Below the pieces are notes generated by a model. The model was not told the DNA's origin, ran no database searches, and worked only from the letters and a program-made list of their open reading frames with translations. A program made the translations under genes and the position numbers. From CAJXJP01 sp034111025 (GTDB lineage Bacteria; Patescibacteriota; Gracilibacteria; BD1-5; UBA6164), in the NCBI GenBank assembly GCA_034111025.1, contig JAWUYB010000042.1, positions 1 to 45,142 of the forward strand: 45,142 bases of DNA, in the 5' to 3' direction. This document shows, piece by piece, positions 34,890-43,530 of the stretch (position 1 is the first letter of the stretch; each line of letters starts with the position of its first letter).

Positions 34890-35219
34890 TTACATACCTG
34901 GTAATCAACCATTTGGAATATTCATACCCATTGAACTCATAACACCTTGCATTTTATCTGCTGCAACTTTTTGAGAGTTAGTTACACCTTTATTGATAGA
35001 TTCTAAAATTGCTTTTTCTAAAGCTTCTTTTTGTGAACCATTTAAACCTTCAATTAAGTCTTTTGTTTCGAATTCAACTTTTTCAGCTTTCATTTCTCCG
35101 TTAAAAGTAATTACTAGTCCGTTAATTTCAGATTCAATATGAGTATTTTCTAATTCTTTTTTAACTTTCATTGCTTCTTGTTGAAGTTTCATCATTTCTC
35201 ATGCTTTTGAAAAATCCAT
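34890..35219 (-). CDS. ebfC: YbaB/EbfC nucleoid-associated protein
   Basis: The 109-residue DNA-binding protein has the family pattern: MMKLQQEAMKVKKELENTHIE helix, GLVITFNGEMKAEKVEF strands, a long helix, and a Met/Gly-rich tail (MSSMGMNIPNGGLPGM). Only about two of ten glycines are UGA, consistent with a highly expressed gene. No recombination gene (recR, dnaX) adjoins it, unlike in many bacteria. Confidence 0.9.
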
Positions 35220-35291
35220 ACTTATATTTTTAATTATTAATATTTTATTTAGTGAAAATATTATATAAATATATTTTCTTTTTACAAATTT

Positions 35292-35320
35292 TTGACTGAA
35301 AAAAAAAATTATGCTAATAT
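35292..35320 (+). promoter_or_regulatory. Promoter for the acidic coiled-coil protein
   Basis: TTGACT (35292-35297), a 17-nt spacer that is mostly A, and TAATAT (35315-35320) lie 30 nt before the ATG. Confidence 0.6.
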
Positions 35321-35350
35321 GTTTATATATTTAAAAATAATAAAAATATT

Positions 35351-36241
35351 ATGGCTACTACTCAAGAAAATAATGAAGATTTAATTATCTTGACTGATGA
35401 TGCTCTAGTTGAATCTAATGATGAAATGGTCATTGACCTTGATACTGAAGATATATCAATGAATGATGATGTTATTTTAACATTTGATGATTCTAATGAA
35501 ACTCCTACTACGAAAGTGAAAGAAGAAACATCTATTGTAAATAATGAAGTTACTCTAATAGAAGAAGATCCATTTGTAATCACTGAAGAAATATCTATAG
35601 AAGATTCACCAGTAATTAATCTAACTGAAGATAAAGTTTCAGATGATATGGATTTAGATTTTGGTTCTCTTGATTTAGGATCAAGTGAAGAATCTAATAA
35701 CGAAGAAGTTGTAATAGAAGCAACAAAAACTGAAGAAACAAAAGATGAAGATACTTTAGATTTTAGTTCTCTTGATAGTTTAGAAGAAGAAACTGTAGTT
35801 ATTAAAGAAGAAACAGTAGAATTAGATATGGATATAGGATTTGGAGATTTAGATACTTCTAATGAAGAAATTAAACAAGAAGCTCAATTAGGAGAAGAAA
35901 CAAAAGAAGAAACAGTTTCTTTTGGAATGGATGAAGTAGAAAAAGTTACTGATATTATTCCTACTGTATCTAGTATATGAACTATGGAATCTATCTTAGA
36001 TGAAGCTATTACTAAATTAACTAAAAGGCAAGATGTAATTCATTCTGAAGAAGAAGAACAAGAACTAGCAATTTCTCATTTAGAAAAAGAAATTAAACAA
36101 CTTGAATCAAAAAAAGAAGAAGCAGAAAAGAAAAAAACTGACTTAGAAGCTGAAGATAAAAAAATAAAAACTAATATTACTCAATTAGATAAAATGAAAT
36201 ATGCTGCTGAAGTTAAACCTATACTAAAAGATAAAAAATAA
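35351..36241 (+). CDS. Highly acidic protein with C-terminal coiled coil (296 aa)
   Basis: Residues 1-205 are disordered and dominated by Asp, Glu, Thr and Ser, with loosely repeated blocks of the form LDFGSLD / LDFSSLD / IGFGDLD. Residues 225-290 form a Glu/Lys coiled coil with QLESKKEEAEKKKTDLEAED. One UGA glycine joins the two parts (SSIGTM). I recognise no family. The repeated FGSLD-type blocks look like short linear binding motifs, so a scaffold role is possible. A good promoter and terminator make it a single-gene unit. Confidence 0.8.
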
Positions 36242-36242
36242 T

Positions 36243-36268
36243 AAAAAAATACCTATGGGTATTTTTTT
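36243..36268. terminator. Terminator after the acidic protein gene
   Basis: AAAAAAATACC/GGGTATTTTTTT with loop TAT, shared with the convergent HAD gene. Confidence 0.8.
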
Positions 36269-36269
36269 A

Positions 36270-36860
36270 TTATTTTATTTCAATAATTTCCGCATCTACA
36301 TAATTACTATTCATGTGAACTTTATTAATAATGATTTTTGTTCATAAAATAGTAGATAATAAATATCTATATTTTACAAAAAATTCAGGTCTATCTTCAT
36401 ATATAGTAATAGAAGAGGGAATAAATCCTAGATCATAAATTATATATTGTATAGTTGAGATAATTTTATCTTTTCACTCATCAACAACTATCATTTTATA
36501 ATCTGATATTCATAATTGTTGAACTTTCATCTTTTGTATTTCTATAAAACCAGCTGTAATTATAACATCGGTTTTTTTATTTAATAAACTAATGATATTT
36601 TTAGGATAATCTTTTGATTTCACCCAAGTATCTATATAGTTTTTTATTCAAATTTCATTAATTATTTTTATATTACCATTGACTCATCTATTTTTTCTTA
36701 GTTCTTCTGATCATTCAAGTTGTTCTTTCCTTGAAAATATAGTATCATCTAAATCAGTAACTATAATATTCACATCTTTTTTATCTAACTGAGAAACCAA
36801 GTTTTTCCAATGGTCGTATAATCAATTAAATTGAGTTAATTCTAAGAGTTTTTCTTTCAT
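36270..36860 (-). CDS. HAD-superfamily protein, RNA-repair-like subgroup
   Basis: The 196-residue protein has motif I IIVTDLDDTIFSR, motif II-like DVIITAGF and a late YEDRPEFF. The DDT motif with a Y-E-D-R near the C-terminus is the pattern of the Swiss-Army-Knife HAD group linked to nucleic acid repair; this subgroup call is tentative. Alternatively it is a generic phosphatase. Monocistronic. Confidence 0.7.
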
Positions 36861-36987
36861 ATTTTATTCTAAAATGTATATATTATTATATTATTATTTT
36901 CAGAAGATTTAGCAATACTAAATAATAAATTTACATTTTTTTATTTAATAATATAATTTATTATATTATATTATTAAATATTTAATT

Positions 36988-37350
36988 ATGACTCAAGAAA
37001 TCATACAACCAAAAAAAGAAATAGAACAAATTAAATTAGTTTGAATACTTCATTTCATTTGAAATATTATTTCAGGTTGAATTTTAGGGACGGTATTAGT
37101 AGTAATCTATTTATTCATTACTAATGATTTACAAACAAAAACTAAAAAAGCAATATATAACATTATAAACTTCAATATTAGTTTCCTTATATATATGTTT
37201 ATTAGTTTCTTACTTATGTTTGTATTGATTGGTTTTATTACTATGTGAATAGGGGCGATTATATGGTTTGTAGGACTGATTATCTGATTTATTAAACATC
37301 TATCAGGAGAAGATTATGAATATCCAATTACAATAAAATTCTTGAAATAA
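36988..37350 (+). CDS. DUF4870/Tic20-like small membrane protein
   Basis: The 120-residue protein has a charged N-terminus, then three to four hydrophobic helices separated by ITNDLQTKTKKAIYNIINFNIS, and ends FIKHLSGEDYEYPITIKFLK. This helix-amphipathic loop-helix layout with a final 'yPl..rfl' is typical of DUF4870. Several glycines are UGA, so it is native. It is the last native gene before the foreign block, and its stop codon lies within a 16-nt direct repeat. Confidence 0.75.
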
Positions 37351-37360
37351 AAAAACCGAG
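37345..37360 (+). repeat. 16-nt direct repeat, copy 1
   Basis: AAATAAAAAAACCGAG spans the DUF4870 stop codon and the left arm of its terminator. An exact copy occurs at 37913-37928. Confidence 0.85.
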
Positions 37361-37376
37361 CAATTGCTCGGTTTTT
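37351..37376. terminator. Terminator at left edge of foreign block
   Basis: The perfect palindrome AACCGAGCAATTGCTCGGTT is flanked by A/T tracts and serves the DUF4870 gene and the convergent 129-residue gene. Confidence 0.88.
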
Positions 37377-37396
37377 ATTTTTAGAATTAATGATTT

Positions 37397-37786
37397 TTAT
37401 TTTTCTTTAATTTTTATCAATTCATCAATAGGTTTACTAAAAGTTATAGCTTCCATATTACCTAAAAATAACTTTACTACATTTGGATGTCGAAATGTTT
37501 TCCCTCCATGTAAATCAAGGTTAGTTTCAGTACTATATTCTTTAAGTAATTCTAAAGATTTATCCTTTGGTATTTCTAAAAAGACACAAAGTAATAAATG
37601 TTTACATATCCAATCTACTTTCCCTAATTCATTATGAAGTCCATTGTTACCGAAAGCACAAACTTCTATAATAAAATTTTCTTCAATGAAGACTTGAATA
37701 TCTTGATATATAGCAGCCCGATTTGTACAAAAAGATAAAGTCATTTTTTGTAAACTAAACTGCTGTTCTGTTAACGGATTATCCAT
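37397..37786 (-). CDS. Unknown 129-residue protein in the foreign block
   Basis: I do not recognise it. It is a soluble, mixed alpha/beta protein with three cysteines and the segment KVDWICKHLLLCVFLEIPKDKS. It has a Shine-Dalgarno (GGGAG, about 8 nt before ATG), a promoter with TTGACT/TATATT and a 16-nt spacer, and TAA as stop. None of its glycines is UGA, unlike native genes. It sits between two near-identical terminators. It could be a small enzyme subunit or an anti-toxin-like protein; nothing supports a choice. Confidence 0.7.
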   Translation of the reverse strand: MDNPLTEQQFSLQKMTLSFCTNRAAIYQDIQVFIEENFIIEVCAFGNNGLHNELGKVDWICKHLLLCVFLEIPKDKSLELLKEYSTETNLDLHGGKTFRHPNVVKLFLGNMEAITFSKPIDELIKIKEK

Positions 37787-37818
37787 TATTTTCTCCCTTT
37801 TTATAAAAATTCTTTTTA

Positions 37819-37859
37819 TTGACTTACTATTAATATAATTTTTTAATAAAATAAGTCAA
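37819..37859. promoter_or_regulatory. Promoter with inverted repeat upstream of the 129-residue gene
   Basis: TTGACTTA (37819-37826) and TAAGTCAA (37852-37859) form an inverted repeat. On the minus strand the right copy is the -35 box, followed after 16 nt by TATATT (37837-37832). The left copy may be an operator half-site or a coincidence. Confidence 0.5.
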
Positions 37860-37912
37860 ATAATAATATAAAGGATTCTTGAGATCTAGTTATATAATTA
37901 CAATAAAAATTA

Positions 37913-37928
37913 AAATAAAAAAACCGAG
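37913..37928 (+). repeat. 16-nt direct repeat, copy 2
   Basis: Exact copy of 37345-37360 (AAATAAAAAAACCGAG), placed in the terminator downstream of dapD. Confidence 0.85.
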
Positions 37929-37942
37929 ATAAACTCGGTTTT
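37917..37942 (-). terminator. Terminator downstream of dapD
   Basis: AAAAACCGAG/CTCGGTTTTT with loop ATAAA; same stem as the terminator at 37351. Confidence 0.85.
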
Positions 37943-37966
37943 TTATAATTTTATCTTAAAAATTAA

Positions 37967-39055
37967 TTAATCATTACTGTGTAATTCTTCATTTAATACA
38001 ATCGTATTAAGATTTTCTAATACTTGGACAGCACCATTTTCTGAATTTCGACGGAATAATAAATTAGGTTTTTTTGATAATGTACTCGCTTTTACTGTTT
38101 CACCATTTTCAAGCAATACTTTAGTTCCAGCAGTTAAATAAAGGCCAGCTTCAATAGTGCAATTATTTCCGAGAGATATTCCAGTACCAGAATTGGCACC
38201 TAATAAAATATTTTCTCCAAGTGTAAGTACTTCTTTATTTCCACCCGATAGAGTTCCCATAATAGAAGCACCACCACCAATATCCGTACCATCACCTATA
38301 ACAACACCAGCTGATATACGACCTTCAATCATTGATCTTCCAAGTGGACCAGCATTAAAGTTAATAAAACCTTCATGCATTACAGTTGTTCCTTTTCCTA
38401 TATATGCACCAAGACGAACTCGTTTTGCATCAGCAATACGAACTCCATCAGGTGTTATATATCGAGTCATTTGAGGTAATTTATCTACACTCTCAGTTTG
38501 GATAATTTCTCCAATTAATCGTGATTTATGCTGATAAAATTTTACATGTTATTCCTTAACTACTGCTCTATTTTTCATCCAAGCAACATTTTTAAGTTGA
38601 TCAAACACTCCATTTAAATTATAGCTATGGGGTACTTTTTCACATAATGATATAGATGCAAGTTTCCAGTATGCTTCTGCTGCACTTGAAACATCTTGAT
38701 CTGACGTTAATACTAAAATACCTGGTGTGAAATTATCAGCATTTAGTATTTCATCAATACCATCATAACAAAATGGATGATCATCTTCAAATTTATCAGA
38801 TAATTGTTTTAATTGTTCACTATCTAAAGGTAGGTAACTATTACTACCTAACTCATAACCACAAATTTGATGTAGAATTTCATGAACATCAGCTACTTTT
38901 TCATCATCAAGCACTCGATCGAGATTAGTTAGTTCTCCATCTTTGTAAAGATTACCTTCACCTGTCATATATCGAGTAGAAAAGAAAGCAATAGCTTCTT
39001 CACTAACCTGACACTTTTCACCTAACATAAATGCTATAACTGTTAATTTTTTCAT
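37967..39055 (-). pseudogene. dapD: Tetrahydrodipicolinate N-succinyltransferase, interrupted by in-frame TAA
   Basis: Together the two halves are a full-length long-form DapD of the proteobacterial type (362 codons), the enzyme that succinylates tetrahydrodipicolinate in diaminopimelate/lysine synthesis. The N-terminal half (39055-38549) ends in LKNVAWMKNRAVVKE, matching the family's LxNVAWxxxGAV segment. An in-frame TAA (38551-38549) follows. The same frame then continues HVKFYQHKSRLIGE and the left-handed beta-helix core RVRLGAYIGKGTTVMHEGF, NFNAG, MGTLSGG, LLGANSGTGI, LFRRNSENGAV. No frameshift is needed, and a single substitution would explain it. Around 35 glycines are all GGN. The start has a strong Shine-Dalgarno (GGAGGAA). 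An internal ATG (38470) has no Shine-Dalgarno. Confidence 0.88.
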
Positions 39056-39129
39056 TTTTTATTCCTCCAAGGAATATTGAGTTAGTTTGATTTTTGTTTT
39101 CCTTCACAAAAAATCTGCAAAGTTATATT

Positions 39130-39156
39130 ATTATAGAATAAAAATATAAAAGTCAA
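39130..39156 (-). promoter_or_regulatory. Promoter for dapD
   Basis: On the minus strand TTGACT (39156-39151) and TATAAT (39135-39130) are separated by 15 nt. A second TAATAA lies at the 17-nt spacing. Confidence 0.55.
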
Positions 39157-39164
39157 TGTATTAT

Positions 39165-39192
39165 TTGTGTTATATATGAAAACAAGTATAAC
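39165..39192 (+). promoter_or_regulatory. Candidate promoter for the dapB-like gene
   Basis: TTGTGT (39165-39170), a 16-nt spacer and TATAAC (39187-39192) would start transcription around 39198, just at the 5' arm of the hairpin described separately. Confidence 0.4.
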
Positions 39193-39194
39193 TA

Positions 39195-39230
39195 TTTCAT
39201 CAAATTTACTAAGGGGAAATTTTGATGAAA
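39195..39230 (+). promoter_or_regulatory. Hairpin enclosing ribosome binding site and start codon
   Basis: TTTCATCAAATTT (39195-39207) pairs with AAATTTTGATGAAA (39217-39230) with one bulged T. The loop ACTAAGGGG carries the Shine-Dalgarno, and the start ATG (39225-39227) lies in the 3' arm. It may control translation, or act as a DNA operator. Confidence 0.5.
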
Positions 39231-39734
39231 AATAATATATGTATTATTCTAGTTGGGAGAGGTAATTTAGCACAAGCTTTAATAAATGTTTTTGATAGTA
39301 TTGATCAAGAATGGATTTCTTGTGATAAATTAGCTGCTGTATATGACAGGAATATAGGGAAACGTTATTTTGTAGTTTACTGTAGTAATACAGATAATGT
39401 GAAAAGATTAACAGATATTTTTCTTTTTACGAATAAATATCAGATTCCATTTATTAATGGTTGTACTGATTTTGTTTTTAAATATGATTCTGATAATTTT
39501 GAGACAAGTATTATTTCAAATGATGAAGTTATTTATTCAATTGAAACTAATACTATATTTATCAATGCTCATAACTTTAATATTATGATAGTTGGGATAA
39601 CGTCTGCATTAAAAAAATCAGAAATTATTATATCTATGAATTACAAAGCTGATTATGGTCATGGAGCATTACAAATTTGTGAAAAAACTACAGATTTAGA
39701 AATAGGTGTTTATGATGTAGCTGACTTATTTTAA
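39225..39734 (+). CDS. Degenerate dihydrodipicolinate reductase-like protein
   Basis: The 169-residue protein begins with a nucleotide-fold motif (IILVGRGNLAQALINVF). It then has YCSNTDNVKRLTDIF...IPFINGCTDF, comparable to the DapB segment ending GTTGF, AHNFNIMIVGITSAL, comparable to APNMSVGVNLL, and NYKADYGHGALQ, comparable to the DapB K-x-DAPSGTAL loop. The catalytic His-rich motif and about 80-100 residues are missing. Its divergent placement next to dapD supports a lysine/DAP-pathway link. Start: ATG 39225 with Shine-Dalgarno AGGGG; a TTG 3 nt earlier is less likely. No UGA codons. Family assignment is tentative. Confidence 0.6.
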   Translation: MKNNICIILVGRGNLAQALINVFDSIDQEWISCDKLAAVYDRNIGKRYFVVYCSNTDNVKRLTDIFLFTNKYQIPFINGCTDFVFKYDSDNFETSIISNDEVIYSIETNTIFINAHNFNIMIVGITSALKKSEIIISMNYKADYGHGALQICEKTTDLEIGVYDVADLF

Positions 39735-39763
39735 GTTACATATGTAAATATTTGAACAAAGAA

Positions 39764-39792
39764 AAAAGCATCATGCAAGGCATGATGCTTTT
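39764..39792. terminator. Bidirectional terminator between dapB-like and 122-residue gene
   Basis: AAAAGCATCATGC/GCATGATGCTTTT with loop AAG is a perfect 13-bp stem that overlaps the last codons and TGA of the minus-strand gene. Confidence 0.9.
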
Positions 39793-40139
39793 CTTTTCAT
39801 TTTAGATAAATAATCTGTGATTTTATTATCTGGATTTTGGATAATAATAAACCCACTTTCTTGATTATTTACTATGAAGTTATATAAATCTAAATAACCC
39901 TTTTTTAGTCCATCAATATTCATATGCTTATCTAATTTATACTCTATTAAGACTTCAAAATCTGTAATATAACTAGTCTGAACATTAGATAATATCAATA
40001 TATACAAGAGATAACATCTATCAGCATTATTTAGGTTACAAGTATGATTTCCATTTTCAGTTTTAATCTGTATAGCCTTTATAAGTCTATCGACTTCTTG
40101 ATAGCTATTTAGATTTAAAAATTTTAATAACTCTTCCAT
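39771..40139 (-). CDS. Unknown 122-residue helical protein ending in TGA
   Basis: No family is recognised. It is predicted helical: MEELLKFLNLNSYQEVDRLIKA, then NNADRCYLLYILILSN, LEEKYKL-type stretches and a basic end (KMKRKASCLA). In the standard code it ends at TGA (39773-39771). In the host's code this TGA is Gly, and translation would run on for 15 more codons (CFFLCSNIYICNLK) to TAA at 39728-39726, through the terminator into the dapB-like gene. This implies the gene evolved under the standard code. The promoter has TTGACT/TATTAT with a 16-nt spacer; the Shine-Dalgarno is weak. Confidence 0.65.
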   Translation of the reverse strand: MEELLKFLNLNSYQEVDRLIKAIQIKTENGNHTCNLNNADRCYLLYILILSNVQTSYITDFEVLIEYKLDKHMNIDGLKKGYLDLYNFIVNNQESGFIIIQNPDNKITDYLSKMKRKASCLA

Positions 40140-40171
40140 TCATCATCTTTATTTTTATTTTGAGTAAGATT

Positions 40172-40199
40172 ATAATAAATAATTTAATATAAAAGTCAA
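40172..40199 (-). promoter_or_regulatory. Promoter for the 122-residue gene
   Basis: On the minus strand TTGACT (40199-40194), a 16-nt spacer and TATTAT (40177-40172). The same TTGACTTTTATA start is seen upstream of dapD. Confidence 0.5.
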
Positions 40200-40234
40200 A
40201 AAAATACTCTCATTTTACTGAGAGTATTTTTTTT
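40198..40234 (-). terminator. Terminator after ileS
   Basis: AATACTCTCA/TGAGAGTATT with loop TTTTAC and long T-tract, downstream of the ileS stop; marks the right edge of the foreign block. Confidence 0.85.
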
Positions 40235-40259
40235 ATTGAGCTGAATAATTAATATTTAA

Positions 40260-43200
40260 TTATTTTTTCAATTTAATAACTATATTTAAATCATCAATTT
40301 CAAGAGATTTTTCAACATCAAATTCTTCAAGAGTTTCTACTAAAGTAGAAAGAGTTTCAGCTTCGATATTTTCTTTAAATATTGAAACAATTTTGTCAGC
40401 TCCAGTTAGATGAACAGTTATTCTATCATCTACTTGGTAATCAGCTTCCTTTCTAGCTTCTTGAATATATCTAAGAATTTCTCTGTAATAACCTTCTATT
40501 TTTAATTCTTCCGTCATAGTATCATCCATTGCAATAACCATACCGAATCCGGCTTCGATTAATGCTCCTGAATCTCACGACTGGAATACTAATTCGAAAT
40601 CTCCAGCTTCTAGTTCAAAATGACCAACTTGAGCATTTCCATTATCTAGAATCTCAAAATTACCAGCTTTTGCTTCTCATATGATAAATTTAACATCTTT
40701 TCCAAATTTAGGTCAGATTGCTCTTCCATTTGGCATACAAACTTGTTTAGCTAACGAACTACCATCAACTACTCTTACTTCTTTTACATTGAGTTCTTCT
40801 CTGAGTATTTCAGTAAAGAAAACACCAAATACTTGAGTTACTGTAATAGATTGTAATGGTTGTCTTACTCTCATTTTATTATTTGCTCTCCAAGCTAACC
40901 CAAGAGTAATAATCTTTTGAATAGTATCAGTATCACTATTTAATTGTTCATCAATAACAGATGCATCAAATGTAGGGAAGTCAGTTAAATGAACAGATTC
41001 ATTTCCTGTTAGATTTTTATACATATGTTCAGATATGAATGGCATGAATGGTGCAATAACTTTTGTTACTTCAACTAATACATGGTTCAGAGTTTCATAT
41101 GCTTGCAGTTTATCTCCATCATTTTCAGTTTTCCAGAATCTTTTTCTAGATCTTCTGATATACCAGTTTGTTAGATTATCCATGAATTTAACAATAGGTT
41201 TTGTAGCTCTTGCTAGTTTATATTCGTCAAATCCTTGAGATACTTCACGAGTTAGAATATTTAATTCAGATAGTAACCATTTATCTAAATTATTATCTAG
41301 ATTTTTAGGTAAACCATTTGGTTTAAAATTATCTATATTTGCATAAGTAGTGAAGAAATAATATGTATTCCATAATGGAAGTATTACTTTTTTTACTACT
41401 TCTTGTACTCATACTTCTGAAAATCTGAAATCTTGTGCTTCAACTACAGGTGAATTCATAAGATAGAATCTCAGAGCATCAGCACCGTATTTATCAAATA
41501 CAAGTTTTGGATCTGGATAATTTTGTTTTGATTTAGACATTTTATGACCATCCTCAGCTAGAATTATACCATTTACAATTACATTTTTCATTGGAGCTTT
41601 ATTAAATAAAGCAGTACCAAGAATAAGGAGAGTATAGAACCAACCTCTTGTTTGATCAAGACCTTCTGCAATAAAATCAGCAGGGAATTTGAAATCTTCA
41701 GTTCATTTGAATGGATAACCTTTGCTTGCATATGGCATAGAACCAGATTCAAACCAACAGTCTAGTACTTCAGGTACTCTTTTTAATTTTTGACCAGTTT
41801 TAGGACATTTCAGATAAATTTCATCTACAAAGTGTTTATGAATATCAACTTCTTCTCCAGTATTTGCATAGAAATATTTTACTACTCCATCAACAGTTTT
41901 TTCTTCGATTTGAGCATATTCTTTGTTATGTTCATACATTTCTTGTATAGAACCAATACAAAGTTCAGTAGTTTTATCTTCATTTTGCCAAACAGGAATT
42001 GCAGATCCCCAATATCTATTTCTAGATATATTCCAATCTCTTGCATTTTCAACCCATTTCCCAAATCTCCCGTCTTTTATTTCATTTGGAGTCCAGTTGA
42101 TTTCTTGATTATTTTTAACCATATCATCTCTGATTTTTTCAACAGCAACATACCAAGCAGAAATAGCTCTATATATGAGTGGTGATTCACATCTCCAGCA
42201 ATGTGGATATGAGTGATCGTAAGTATTTATATGAAATGTTAAACCTCTTTGTTTTACATCTTGAAGAGCTATTTCGTTATATTCGAATACCCCTATCCCA
42301 TTATTTTCTAGTAAGTTTACAGTATTCCCATTATCAGCAATATGAGAAGCAAAACCTAAGCTTTGATCTTTCCCAATTTGGTAATCATCTTCACCATATG
42401 CTGGTGCAATATGTACTATACCAGTACCAGATTCAGTAGTTACATGATGACCAATTACTACAGAGTGAGTGTTATCACCTTTTATAAAACCTTGAGTTTC
42501 ATATACTCCTGGATTTACTTCTGGATCAAAATCTGCAAATACAGGTTCGTATTTGATTCATTCTAAACAAGTCCCTTTGTATTCTCTTACGATTACGTAA
42601 TCATCTTCATTTTTGAAGTAATTTTTTACGAGATCTCTTGCTAATACATATGTTTCTTCCGTTTTATGATCAAGTAATTCAACGTAATCAATATCAGCAC
42701 CAACAGCAAGTCCAAGATTTCAAACAAGAGTCCATGGAGTAGTTGTCCAAGCTAGAATATATTTAGATTCGTTACCTTTTCACCCCAGGGTGCTCTCTCT
42801 TCCTTCGGAATTCACCTTGACTTTAAATTTAACTGTAGCAGTTTTATCTTGTTTATCTTTATATCCTTGATTTACTTCAAAGTTTGAAAGGGGAGTACTA
42901 CATCTAGGACAGTATGGTACAACTCTGTAACCTTCGTAGATAAGACCTTTTTTATAGAGTTCTGAATATACCCACCATACAGATTGCATGAAGTCAGTAT
43001 CCATAGTTTTATAATCATTTTCCATATCTACCCAACGTCCCATTCTAGAAACTGTTTTTTTCCATTCATTTGCATACATAAACACGTTTTCTCTACATGT
43101 TTCATTGAATTTATGAATACCAATTTTTTCAATATCATCTTTCCCAGAAATTCCAAGTTTTTTCTCAACGATATTTTCAATAGGTAAACCATGACAATCC

Positions 43201-43460
43201 CAACCAAATTTTCTTTGAACTTGTTTTCATTGCATAGTTTGGTATCTAGGAATTACATCCTTGATTGTCCCACCCAATAGGTGACCATAATGTGGAGTCC
43301 CAGTAGCAAACGGAGGTCCATCATAAAAATTAAATTCCTCAGCACCTTCTCTGTTTTCCACAGATTTCTCAAAGGTCTTATTCTCTTCCCAAAACGCAAG
43401 CATCGCTTCCTCCATTTTCGGGAAACTCTGTTTCGGATTTACTTTCTCAAAGTGAGCCAT
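40260..43460 (-). CDS. ileS: Isoleucyl-tRNA synthetase
   Basis: The 1066-residue class I synthetase charges tRNA-Ile. HIGH-type motif: GTPHYGHLLGG near residue 56; then GWDCHGLPIE; a CP1 editing domain with WTTTPWTL and GTGIVHIAPAYGEDD; PEVLDCWFESGSMP; and KMSKSKQNYPDP near residue 635. An anticodon-binding C-terminal region (NWYIRRSRKRFW) and a long C-terminal extension with repeated beta-rich blocks make it the long, archaeal/eukaryote-like IleS type common in Patescibacteria. Fewer than one in five glycines is UGA, much lower than in neighbouring hypotheticals. Confidence 0.97.
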
Positions 43461-43530
43461 AGTAAAATGTTATTAAGTTTTAAAAGTATTTTTAATGCAG
43501 TTTATTGTCTTGGTGGACGATGAGAGTTAT

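Noticed and set aside
38157..38474. Pro-rich plus-strand ORF in dapD
   Set aside because: It is the reverse complement of the DapD beta-helix repeats.
41790..43187. Plus-strand ORFs across ileS
   Set aside because: They lie antisense to conserved IleS motifs and lack family similarity.
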